From positions 23,195,001-23,259,000 of the forward strand of contig SMMW01000001.1 in the NCBI GenBank assembly GCA_004794655.1: a DNA stretch of 64,000 nucleotides. Direction: 5' to 3'. This stretch comes from Marisa cornuarietis (lineage: Eukaryota > Mollusca > Gastropoda > Architaenioglossa > Ampullariidae). The notes beneath the pieces were generated by a model, which saw only the letters and a list, made by a program, of their open reading frames with translations, did no database searches and was not told the DNA's origin. Each line of letters starts with the position of its first letter. Within the stretch, counting starts at the first letter, position 1. The translations under genes were made by a program, and so were the position numbers. Shown piece after piece: positions 1-11,039 of this stretch.

Positions 1-443
1 GATTTGCTAAAGTCAAGGTGGCGCCCGAATGTACTCTTACTGACTACTTCAGCCAACGCCTGGCTGTCCGCAGGGAAGGAGGAGAAGTGGGGTGAATACG
101 GGTATCAGTACAAACTTTCAAGCCTTCCATGTTGCCGCTAATGACATTTTTTACACCAGCTCGGGGTGTGGGGCGTGGGGTGTGGGGTGTGGGAACTGGG
201 CGCGAAATAGTATTAAGGGGAAATTTAATTCACTTTTTCTACATGGGGGTCCCACAGGTTTCGTTTCTACAGAGCGGGACCTCTAATGGCGCCATTTGAA
301 ATCTGTGCAAGTGAAGCTGCGACTTGTCTTCCACAAACATTCACGGTGCAGCGAGGATGACAGGAAAGGCTGAGCTCGGTAGAAGCAAAAGCTTTTATCG
401 CAAGATTAGAGGAATAAAGAAGTAAAATAAACACTTTTAGCGA
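1..443. other. No gene recognised
   Basis: I see no supported gene or repeat here. The short open frame at 92-286 is GC-skewed low-complexity sequence (GTGGGG repeats) with no family resemblance. The stretch borders the 50-bp minisatellite. Confidence 0.4.
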
Positions 444-444
444 G

Positions 445-2170
445 TGCAGAAGTGCTTGATAGCATTATTGCTAATATCTGTATGTGTCTGTCTATATATA
501 TATATAGTAGCATTATTGCTAATATCTGTATGTGTCTGTCTATATATATATGTCTATAGTAGCATTATTGCTAATATCTGTATGTGTCTGTCTATATATA
601 TGTCTATAGTAGCATTATTGCTAATATCTGTATGTGTCTGTCTATATATATATATATAGTAGCATTATTGCTAATATCTGTATGTGTCTGTCTATATATA
701 TGTCTATAGTAGCATTATTGCTAATATCTGTATGTGTCTGTCTATATATATGTCTATAGTAGCATTATTGCTAATATCTGTATGTGTCTGTCTATATATA
801 TGTCTATAGTAGCATTATTGCTAATATCTGTATGTGTCTGTCTATATATATATGTCTATAGTAGCATTATTGCTAATATCTGTATGTGTCTGTCTATATA
901 TATGTCTATAGTAGCATTATTGCTAATATCTGTATGTGTCTGTCTATATATATATATATGTCTATAGTAGCATTATTGCTAATATCTGTATGTGTCTGTC
1001 TATATATATATGTCTATAGTAGCATTATTGCTAATATCTGTATGTGTCTGTCTATATATATATATGTCTATAGTAGCATTATTGCTAATATCTGTATGTT
1101 TCTGTCTATATATATGTCTATAGTAGCATTATTGCTAATATCTGTATGTGTCTGTCTATATATATGTCTATAGTAGCATTATTGCTAATATCTGTATGTG
1201 TCTGTCTATATATATATGTCTATAGTAGCATTATTGCTAATATCTGTATGTGTCTGTCTATATATATGTCTATAGTAGCATTATTGCTAATATCTGTATG
1301 TGTCTGTCTATATGTATGTCTATAGTAGCATTATTGCTAATATCTGTATGTGTCTGTCTATATATATGTCTATAGTAGCATTATTGCTAATATCTGTATG
1401 TGTCTGTCTATATATATATATAGTAGCATTATTGCTAATATCTGTATGTGTCTGTCTATATATATGTCTATAGTAGCATTATTGCTTATATCTGTATGTG
1501 TCTGTCTATATATATATATAGTAGCATTATTGCTAATATCTGTATGTGTCTGTCTATATATATGTCTATAGTAGCATTATTGCTAATATCTGTATGTGTC
1601 TGTCTATATATATGTCTATAGTAGCATTATTGCTAATATCTGTATGTGTCTGTCTATATATATATAGTAGCATTATTGCTAATATCTGTATGTGTCTGTC
1701 TATATATATGTCTATAGTAGCATTATTGCTAATATCTGTATGTGTCTGTCTATATGTATGTCTATAGTAGCATTATTGCTAATATCTGTATGTGTCTGTC
1801 TATATATATGTCTATAGTAGCATTATTGCTAATATCTGTATGTGTCTGTCTATATATATATGTCTATAGTAGCATTATTGCTAATATCTGTATGTGTCTG
1901 TCTATATATATATGTCTATAGTAGCATTATTGCTAATATCTGTATGTTTCTGTCTATATATATGTCTATAGTAGCATTAATACTAATATCTGTATGTGTC
2001 TGTCTATATATATATGTCTATAGTAGCATTATTGCTAATATCTGTATGTGTCTGTCTATATATATGTCTATAGTAGCATTATTGCTAATATCTGTATGTG
2101 TCTGTCTATATATATGTCTATAGTAGCATTATTGCTAATATCTGTATGTCTGTCTATGTATGTCTATAGA
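445..2170. repeat. Minisatellite, ~50-bp unit with variable (TA)n spacer
   Basis: About 34 head-to-tail copies of a unit with the core GTAGCATTATTGCTAATATC, then a TGTATGTGTCTGTC stretch and a short TATATA run. Copies differ mainly in the length of the TA run, so the unit ranges from about 46 to 56 bp, while the core is nearly invariant (single changes near 1095, 1486, 1947 and 1980). This is a tandem array with an embedded microsatellite that changes length independently of the core. Open frames of 64-95 codons across it are a by-product of the repeat. Confidence 0.95.
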
Positions 2171-2321
2171 TAACGAATACCTTCTAAATAAAACCTTAAA
2201 GAAATATTTATCTCTATGTATATTCTTCTCTCGCTTTCTCTCTCTGTCACACACTTTTTATTCTTCCACTGATCTTCTCATTCCCTAATCTCTCTCTCTC
2301 TCACACACACACGTTCGCATG

Positions 2322-2365
<44 letters not shown>

Positions 2366-2504
2366 GGGGTCAATTATTTGTTGATTTCTTCATTCATCCT
2401 TTCTGTGCATACTCGCTCTCACATTCCCCCACTTTGCTCTGTTCTCTCATTTTCACCTTCGCTGTTCTTTAGACTCTCTCCTTTATTTTTCTCTCTTTTT
2501 TCTC
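2171..2504. repeat. Pyrimidine-rich DNA with (CA)n microsatellite
   Basis: CT-rich low-complexity sequence. A (CA)n microsatellite occupies about 2300-2364 (uninterrupted from about 2326). No coding signal is seen on the plus strand. The minus-strand polyadenylation signal of the next gene falls within it at 2482-2487. Confidence 0.8.
2482..2487 (-). promoter_or_regulatory. Polyadenylation signal AATAAA
   Basis: TTTATT on the plus strand reads AATAAA on the minus strand, 18 bases past the stop codon of the 2505-3349 exon. The position fits a real 3' end but is very close to the stop. AT-rich sequence gives such hexamers by chance, so this is only supportive. Confidence 0.35.
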
Positions 2505-3349
2505 TCATTCTGTCTCACCTGGAGCTCTCGGAGTGGGGTTTGCTAGCCAGACGTTCTGAACAAAGCCCGTGAAGTGTCTGGCCAGATACTCCATTTGTTT
2601 TTCACTCAGTTTTTTGGTCCTCGTACCGCTCGCCTCCCCTGCTGCTTTGGGCCGTTGTGATTTGCTCCCCTTAGCCTTTCTCTTCCCGCCGACTGCTGGT
2701 GTTTCAGATCTGAATGTCGTTCTCACTGTCGGTGATGTTCCTTGTGTTTTTGCTGTTGTTGTTGTTGCTGCTGCGTACATTTCTAGAACTTTTGAGGACA
2801 GGAATGACCACTGCGACGACAAACTTGCTCTTACCGCGGTGTCGGGAACAAACCATTCAGTAGTCATGGTCGCCACGTTTGTGTCTCTGTACCTTTGTTT
2901 TTCACTGTCGTTATCTTCCTTCTCATCTTGCAAAGTGTCGTTGTTCATTTGCTCAGAAACAATGGTCATGACAGTAGGTTGCAACAGGCCATCGGCGACT
3001 TCTTGTCTCGGAGAAGAGCAGTTCTCACTCCACGCAGTATTTGTACATGGCTTGTCTGGAGTTCCAATGCTGGCTCTAGCCTTTTGTCTCTCTGTTGTAA
3101 TATCCGCCATGATGGTGACATTAACGGCTTGCAGCTCTGTCGTCACTTCCGCCACACTGGACGCAGGCGTGAAGCTGGAGGTGGGATCTACAGACGACTG
3201 AGAGGAGCCGCGGGTGATAGGCAAGAGGTCACAACATGGCCAGCAACAGCCAAGCAAAATGACAACGATGACACAGTGTAAAGTCAGCATTTCTGGTCTG
3301 TCACTCTGCACTCCCACTGACGAGGTCGTACCGCCTGTGTCTGACGACC
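2505..3349 (-). CDS. Putative secreted or single-pass membrane protein, terminal exon
   Basis: Open minus-strand frame of about 280 codons ending at 2505. From the ATG at 3290 it gives 261 residues that begin with a hydrophobic stretch (LTLHCVIVVILLGCC), which could be a signal peptide or membrane anchor. The frame stays open upstream to a strong splice acceptor (CTTTGTTCTCACAG, AG at 3350-3351), so the piece may be a last exon and the hydrophobic stretch an internal membrane segment. The rest is rich in Thr, Ser and Ala, with possible N-glycosylation sites (NVT, NCS, NDT). A basic region (GGKRKAKGSKSQR) is followed by a C-terminal segment containing YLARHFTGFVQNVW after a Lys-Lys pair. I recognise no family. 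A secreted precursor cleaved at basic sites is possible but unproven. Confidence 0.4.
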
Positions 3350-3900
3350 CTGTGAGAACAAAGAAAGACAGTTATTCTCTCGTCTATGCCAAGCTCAGCC
3401 CAAACATTAAAGGTCTGCGACTGTCAAGGTGGCCACAAGGAGGGGAAGTCTCTGTCATAAATGGGGGGGGGGACTGCTGCAGCTGTCACAACCCACAGCA
3501 AGAAAGATTCAATTCAGCTTTTTTACAAAATCTAGCTTGCAGGACTACTCTTTTGTACACTTAAAAACTAGTCTGGCTGTAATGCAAACACGTCACGTGA
3601 CGGGAACACAGAGCGGCGCTGATTGGAGCGCGGAGCGGTGATCGATAATTGTTTTTCAGCGGAACAGCCCAAACGTGCTTTGCATCGCAGATGTTGATGG
3701 TGATATTCCTCTTCCTCCCTCCTCCCCCCCCAGTGTCTGTTATAAGGTGCAGAGGTCAAACACGCTGCCGCTGCACTTCTTCAAGGCGGGGAGGTCACGT
3801 GTCTTTATGGGGTGCCACCCGCTTGATTATATTTCTTATTTTTGTATAAATTCCTAACATTTTTCCGACACTGTATATTCTTGACCGGTACCTGACAAAT
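3350..3900. other. Putative intron or upstream region, no gene recognised
   Basis: Follows the acceptor of the 2505-3349 exon and would be intronic if that exon is spliced. It holds short G and C homopolymer runs (3464-3472, 3719-3731) and no other recognisable coding exon. Confidence 0.3.
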
Positions 3901-3902
3901 GT

Positions 3903-4036
3903 CTTAAAATACAGACTTCAAATACGATACTGCAGTTTGATCACTAGTAATCTTAAAATACAGACTTCAAATACGATACTGCAGTTTGATCACTAGTAAT
4001 CTTAAAATACGGACCTGAAGTACGATATTGCAGTTT
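3903..4036. repeat. Short tandem repeat, ~48-bp unit, 2.7 copies
   Basis: A unit containing ACTTCAAATACGATACTGCA and GTTTGATCACTAGTAAT is repeated almost exactly twice, followed by a third, diverged partial copy (ACCTGAAGTACGATATTGCA). Confidence 0.85.
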
Positions 4037-4140
4037 AAATGCCTAAAAATGCAGTGGAGATGCGTCAACTCTCCTTTCTTCTGCACAATACAAAGCATCA
4101 TGGGACCAGGCTTCTCTCTTATTAACATAGTGCAGTGTGT

Positions 4141-4677
4141 GTGCGTGCGTGTTCATTTGCTCAGAAACAATGGTCATGACAGTAGGTTGCAACAGGCCAT
4201 CGGCGACCTGATGTACCTAACGTCAATCAGGTCGGACCAAACTAAAATAACCCGAATGAGGCTGAGTGCAGAATATTATAAAATGTATAAAGACCCACCT
4301 TCATGTGCCTGTGGGGACAGACTTAGCACCCCGCATGTACTGTTGGAATGCAATGAAAATAAACCAGAGAGAGAAGAACTAAAACATTTCCTAGATAAGT
4401 ATAGACTGGGACTAAACCTCAGAAACTGCCTCAACCCACCTAAAGAACTATGGAACAGTATACTGTCACTAGTAGTAGTAATAGCAACAAGCCACCCAAA
4501 CTCTAGTCTAATATAAAATAAGAATAGGGGTAAACAGGATAACATAGCCATCCACACTGGAAAAATAAAATAAAATAAAAAAGGGGGGAAGAGCAATACA
4601 TGGAAGCAAACAAAGAAACACAATACACCACCACGGTACACGTGGCAGGACCCCTAAACACTGGCAACAAACGGCAG

Positions 4678-4716
<39 letters not shown>

Positions 4717-4989
4717 GAAAGAGTGTAGCAGCACTGTAACGACTCATGCAAACTTGGCAGGTCAACAATGGATACAGAGGGCACAAATACAGTACACCAC
4801 CCATGCAGACTTGGAAAACCTAAACACCAACGAAAATAGAGGGCACGCACAAAAGTGAAACCACGCATCAGGCACCACAAAACAGCAACCCTTTCCCCAC
4901 ACTCCCCAAAGACCCCATCCCCCACAGTGCGAAATCACCGAGAGGTGGAAGCACTTTCCCTTTCAAAGCCAACAACAACAAAAACGTGC

Positions 4990-4997
<8 letters not shown>
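4141..4997 (+). mobile_element. 5'-truncated I-type LINE with target-site duplications and filler
   Basis: 3' end of the same LINE family as the 42208-50332 copy. The body (4208-4985) starts at the sequence matching 49533 and encodes the ORF2 C-terminus with the Cys-rich CACGD...HVLLEC zinc-knuckle-like motif, ending at 4516. The 3' UTR follows and ends in a (CAA)n tail rather than poly(A). It contains a (CAG)n expansion at about 4675-4713 that is only four triplets long in the other copy. A 12-base duplication GTGCGTGCGTGT flanks the insertion (4141-4152 and 4986-4997). Between the left duplication and the LINE lie 57 bases (4151-4207) identical to 2943-2999, which lies inside the upstream exon. 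ORF2 is truncated and cannot be active. Confidence 0.88.

Positions 4998-5024
<27 letters not shown>
4998..5024. repeat. (TG)n microsatellite
   Basis: TG dinucleotide run directly next to the right target-site duplication of the LINE. The LINE inserted into this GT-rich tract. Confidence 0.85.
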
Positions 5025-5026
<2 letters not shown>

Positions 5027-6149
5027 AGAACACTATACAGTTAAACCAACGCCATTTGTTCGATCCAAACTACACTTCACAGAAGTACTCCCTACGTGTA
5101 GAAGAACTTAAGCTTGGTTCCTGGACTTTGCGCCAAAGTATCTTTATTTTAATATTTGATGTTGTATGATGTTACTCAAGGCTCTAAAGTTTAAAAACTC
5201 TACTTTACAGAGCAAATTAGACAATGATGTCTAAGAGGATGTACTCTGTGCGCACCTCCTATCCGCCTGTGTGTGCGTGTGCGCGAGAGAAAGTTATTCA
5301 CCAGGTTTATCTCCCCTTCACTGGAGACGGTGGACGGCGTCCCCTACTGCTCTTTGATCTGGTCTGCAAGCGAACCGAGCGCTGACAGTCTGTCAGGGGC
5401 AGAACATCATCCTAGGAATGCTGCATATGCGTGTCGGAAACCAATATAGACCCTGAAAGTAAAAATGATTAGAAAATGGATTATCTTAAAACAAGCGGAC
5501 GAACAAGAATAGATACTTCATAACTCTTTATGGGTTTCTTTTACGAATGACCTAGGTGAGAAAAGCATTTCTTGAGGAACATAAGCGCCAGCCATTTTGA
5601 GAGAGTCGGAAGGCGCTCACAAGAGAGAGGTCTGTGTGAAAGAAGGTGTGGTTAAGCAGGTTCAGCTGCACACTTCCCGAAAAACACTACAGCAGCCTTG
5701 CTTTGAGTTCATTATGTTCGTCCAAGAGCTAGCAGAGAAGACCATACGCACAGAAATAAATAATCTAACCTGATCAGAATAAAGATACGAACCTTTTAAA
5801 CAATCATTATCATAATGAGCATTTATAAGGCACCCGTTCTACAGATACTAGGCGAGCTCACTCGCCCCTGCACACCATTCAGAAAACAGGACCTACGACC
5901 TAACTTCCCGCCACGACAATCCTGACAGACTCATTTATACAGTGCCATACCACACTGGACACATGTACGAGCAGCAGTTGTGCAACAAAAACATTTGTAA
6001 GTTTGATCTCAAGACCGAAAGAGAAGATGAGCATCAAGACTGCTGGTCAAAGACGCCCAGAGATCGAGTCCCACTGTCTGGCCTGCAGTAGGAAACATTT
6101 AGGTGAGGACTGTCAGTGGATGAAGGGAGACTGCGAGAAAACAGGATGT
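5025..6149. other. No gene recognised
   Basis: Mixed-composition sequence with no long frame, no recognisable transposon and no RNA gene that I can identify. Confidence 0.4.
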
Positions 6150-6930
6150 CACTGGAACTGACAGTGACTGACAGTGGCCTAACCTTCATGACAGTGACTG
6201 ACAGTGGCCTAACCTTGATGACAGTATTTGACAGTGGCCTAACATTCATGACAGTGACTGACAGTGGCCTCACCTTCATGACAGTGACTGACAGTGGCCT
6301 CACCTTCATGACAGTGACTGACAGTGGCCTAACCATCATGACAGTATCTGACAGTGGCCTCACCTTCATGACAGTGACTGACAGTGGCCTAACCATCATG
6401 ACAGTATCTGACAGTGGCCTAACCTTCATGGCAGTGACTGACAGTGGCCTAACCTTCATGACAGTGACTGACAGTGGCCTAACCTTGATGACAGTATTTG
6501 ACAGTGGCCTAACATTCATGACAGTGACTGACAGTGGCCTCACCTTCATGACAGTGACTGACAGTGGCCTAACCATCATGACAGTATCTGACAGTGGCCT
6601 AACCTTCATGACAGTGACTGACAGTGGCCTAACCTTCATGACAGTGACTGACAGTGGTCTAACCTTCATGACAGTGACTGACAGTGACCTAACCTTCATG
6701 ACAGTGACTGACAGTGGCCTAACCTTCATGACAGTGACTGACAGTGACCTAACCTTCATGACAGGGACTGACAGTGGCCTCACCTTCATGACAGTGACTG
6801 ACAGTGGCCTCACCTTCATGACAGTGACTGACAGTGGCCTCACCTTCATGACAGTGACTGACAGTGGCCTCACCTTCATGACAGTGACTGACAGTGGCCT
6901 AACCTTCATGAGAGTGACAGCCATCCTAGT
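6150..6930. repeat. Minisatellite, 30-bp unit, ~25 copies, open on both strands
   Basis: Head-to-tail 30-bp units built around GACTGACAGTGGCCTAACC and TTCATGACAGT, with scattered single-base variants. Because 30 is a multiple of three, one frame on each strand stays open: a plus frame of 328 codons repeating TVTDSGLTFM and a minus frame of 296 codons repeating MKVRPLSVTV. Neither has flanking protein sequence of any recognisable kind, so both are read as by-products. Confidence 0.93.
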
Positions 6931-7102
6931 TCAAAGAAGATGGAGAGGCAGTGATTGTCAGTGTGATCACCAAGATGTCAGTGGAATGTGTGTGGTGCAC
7001 AATGCCCGAGTGATGGCGACAGACAAATATTTGAGTTTAATGTCAGCGGCAATTACGAGAAGCTGGTGGCTCGTGCGGCTGACTTGTAACCAGAATGTTT
7101 GA

Positions 7103-10100
7103 ACTGTCGGGTGTCAGACAGAGTTGAACGATTTCTCTTGTGTCAGGTCCCTGCTTGAGCTGCTTCTTGTAAGACAACATTTGAGCTGCCACATCAACCG
7201 TCTGTGAAATACTTTGTATGTTCAGTTCACCAGGAAAGTTTTGTCAGACTAAATCACTGACTTGTACACACCCAACACTTTCAGGAGTTGATCGCACAAT
7301 AGTCTGCTTCCATCATCACAAGTCATTGTATTCCTGACTAATAAACACGAAATATATAAACACCAGTATGCCAAATCATTTTATTCCTGATGATCAACAA
7401 GTATTCGACTGTTATGTCAAAGTATAAACATATTTTTGACCATCACACACCATCTTGTTCTCATTATCACAAACATTTCGTTCATGAAGATCAGACACTA
7501 GTCAGTTTTGCCGAGTGTAAGATATTTCACAACCGATGTTTGTAGTCTGCTCTGTTCTGAAAGTTACAATGATGTTTTCCTAAGGCTGATGGTAGAGCAG
7601 TTATGTGTCGTTGTTGTCGTTGTTGTCGCTGTCTGATGTCAGATGAATGTCGTCTGCAGAGCGCAGGCTGCGTATGGTCAGGCAGTCAGGGAAGGATGTT
7701 CGCTTGATGTTCTCTGTGATGTTAAATAGTAACAGGACACAGGGAGCTTCCATGACAGAAGAACTTTAGAACATGTCTCCAAATATTGTGTCCTTTCAAA
7801 ACTCTTTTACAGAGCCTCGATGACTTGAACGAAGCCCTCCTCGCTGCGGACACGTGCCATCTGCAAGCTGATGAAGTTGTGGAAAAGATCCAGCTGATTC
7901 CACCAGTGTTTTTATGTCAAAATGCGACAGTTGAAGATGTATTCTGTGCTTCTGTATCGTCCGACGCCAGCCTAATGACTGCTTGCAGTTTCCTGGTGGT
8001 GTCATCATGCCGCTGAGAACTGAATGTTTGACCACTGCTTTGCTTGGGCACCCGGCCATGAGGCTGACGGTCATGGAGTGTCAACTCTATCTACTGGTCC
8101 CTTTCATTACAAATGGATGACTAATTAAAGTGACTATTCTTTGGGTCATTCTTTGTGTCTGCAGATCTTTTGGTCGAGACATCGTTTCTCCCTAACGTGA
8201 CTGAGCAGTGCAGCCGGGACGTTGACAATGTCACATGACTTCCCTCGCTTCCGACTATGTACAGCTGTCTCGACCTCTTGCTCTGCGACTGTCGAGTCTG
8301 CAGTCTCGCTGGTGCTCTTTTGAGAACACCGACTTTCGTTGTAACAAATTTGTTTTCGATTTGTGTTCTCCTTTTTTTTCTTTAGGTTTAATTCTCTCTA
8401 TTTATTTATTTATTTGCTATAAGCTCAGGGAGCATTTTTAGCCATAACATCAGATGATAACAATCACACAATAACAATCGCAGAAGTGCAACAGATCGTG
8501 ACAATATGGCTAAAATATAGATAAATACATGATAATAAAACAAAATATACAGGAAGGAGCTCTTTATGAGAAACAGTTAACAATTGAGGAGCACACAGAA
8601 ACATCTGTTAAAGAGGTCTCTGCTTGTTGTTGCCTTCTTCACTTTAGAATAATCACCTGTTAGTATCATTCTTCGTATTTATGGATGTAGGTTAATCGGA
8701 TGTCGATGTTTTAATGTAATAGTATTCTTAAAATCTGTTATTTCATACATGGTTTCATACTATTGAAGAACGTGTGTGATAGGAATCTGTAAGACTCATC
8801 GATGGCTGCTATGGAAATATTCTTGCACACAGCCATGCTTGTCATTGAAGCTGATAGGGCTGACACTTTATGACTAGTGATCTATGAGCTGACCAGTCTG
8901 CTGGTCTGTAAGAGACAGGCTAATGTGATGGTGTGTAACAGAGACTAGTCTGCTGGCTTGTAACAAACTAATTTGCTGGCTTGTAACAAACTAATTTGCT
9001 GACTTGTAACAGACCTGATCATAACCTTGACCTTTCAGTAAGACATCAATGAAGATCCAGGGCTCCTTTAAATTTTAATGACTTTCGAATATTTTTATGC
9101 TCAAGAGGTCCCATTGTAAGCATTTGCTGATTTAATTAACACCTATTTTAAAAAAATTCACTGCTGCTAAAATCGCTAACACGAGATTGTGTTCCGTCTC
9201 CGTTACAAAGGGTTCAATTTTTTAAAAGATTTTTTTTATTACTTTCCCTTACTGGAGCAATTTCCTGAAAGTCCCCGGAGTGATTTAAAGAAAGAAGGCG
9301 CTGAGAGCAAGATACAGTAGCTCGCATTCGTTTAAAGCTCAAACCCCCTCCCCCCTGCAGGCTCCATTGAGGAGAGACAGAGTAGACGGCGAAGAAAGGT
9401 TTATACCCTCGATTTGTGTAATCCAACACAGCAACCTTAAGACACACGAAGTCACACACGTTATTTATTTCTTGACAGAAGAAAAGTAGACAACTGGAGC
9501 GACAGAGAGATGGACAGACACATCTATTTTCACATTCATTCCTCTAGTTATCCATCTACCCTGCCACAATGCCTCCCCGCCCCCTTCTGTTGTAGAGACA
9601 GAAAACAGAAGGTGGTTTTAAAAAAGAGGGAGGGAAGGAGAAGTGAGATGTTTGTCATGTGAACTGTGACAATAGTCTTGCCTACCTTTTCCCGCTGACT
9701 GTTGTGCCTGTGAGGTGGTGGTGAAGCGGCGCTACACTTGGGCGGCCACACATACTGACAGTCACAGACTCACAGTCTGCTGCCACTCGCTCTCCTCGCC
9801 AGGCTCTGCAACTGTTGCTCAGCTTTTCTTGAGACTCGGAGCCAGCCAGCCACCGACCCCCCGCCGCCCACCACCTCACTTGGCCGCAGAGCAGGCGGTG
9901 TGAGGGCGTCAGATGCGATCGCCAGTTCTTTTTTTTCTCTCTCTCTCTCTTTTGTTGGTTTAAAACCCTTAACATCAGGGATGGGTCGGGGGACTTGCAC
10001 CGTCGGGGTCCAGCGACAGCACTTTTCCGGATGTTCCTGCTCGTCTCAGCTGAAGGAATCTGAATGTAATTATCACCAAAACACTCACTGGGGACGAGGA

Positions 10101-10970
10101 TGCAGTAGTGTCCTGTGGTGTACTGACCTGCTACACGATAACTCGCTAGAGCTGCTGAAATGTGTACAATGATAATTGTGTCCTATTGTTATGTCGTAAT
10201 ACTGATATCATTGTGATAACATTGTAACACAGAGCTAGTTGCAATGACCTGCCCTGTGATGTGCTGATGACAATAATCTATTTGTCACATAACCATAGCT
10301 CCCCCAGTCTTCTTGTCTATGAGACTCCCTAATCTCGCCATCTCTCGTCATTTCTCATTTCTCTGGGATCCAGACATGAGGTCTCTCCCGTCTTGGAAGT
10401 TTTCTCTCCTTTTCTTCCTTTGTTGGGTTTTCCTCCCTGCACTGTCCCCCTGCGGGAATTAGATTGCAGGTCCTAATGTTCCTAAAATGTGTCCGCATCA
10501 AAGGAGGCGTTCGTCCCATTTTATTTTGCACCTCTAAGGACCAAGAAGGCTCCACAAGCTCCACAAGCCCAGTTCGCTCGCTTCATCCTGCGTCACACTG
10601 AATGATTGAATTCTTATTTAGCAGAGATCGCTCATTATAAGCAGCTTTCCAAGCAAACGGAAGAATTTGAAAACGTTACCCCCACCATCATCAAAGTGTA
10701 TACATGTTTTCATAATCATAGTCTTCAAGAAGGTATTTCACAGAGGATGATAATACAGCACTGCGGACAACCACGACAATGTATTTAGCCCACCTGGCTA
10801 AAGTCCGACCAAGCCATAGCACGGTCCCCCCTCAGTGGGAACATAAACAGTGGATGGGTTAAGGGACAATTAATAAGGTCTGGTAGCACCTGCTATTCTA
10901 CGGCTATTCTGATGAACGTGTAGCTACCAACATGTGACCTGACGAACACACAACTACTGAAGTTCATCTA
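7103..10970. other. Gene-poor stretch
   Basis: I recognise no gene. Minor features are a (GTT)-rich patch near 7610-7635, a 25-bp unit in about three copies (TTGTAACAAACTAATTTGCT, about 8940-9010), and GC-rich sequence at 9700-9900 with open frames on both strands that look compositional. Exons too short to recognise could be hidden here. Confidence 0.35.
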
Positions 10971-10973
10971 CGG

Positions 10974-11010
10974 TCGGTCGGTCAGTCGGTCGGTCGGTCG
11001 GTCGGTCGTC
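10974..11010. repeat. (GGTC)n microsatellite
   Basis: About nine copies of GGTC with one interruption (GTCAGTC near 10981). Confidence 0.9.
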
Positions 11011-11039
11011 CCTTGTCCGGTAACTAACTGTCTTTGGAT

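Noticed and set aside
2569..3201. Plus-strand 210-codon frame
   Set aside because: It is the antisense of the minus-strand exon, and that strand has the acceptor, leader and polyadenylation signal.
4503..4925. Minus-strand 140-codon frame with a Cys run
   Set aside because: It lies on the antisense of the LINE 3' UTR. The Cys run is the reverse of the CAG repeat.
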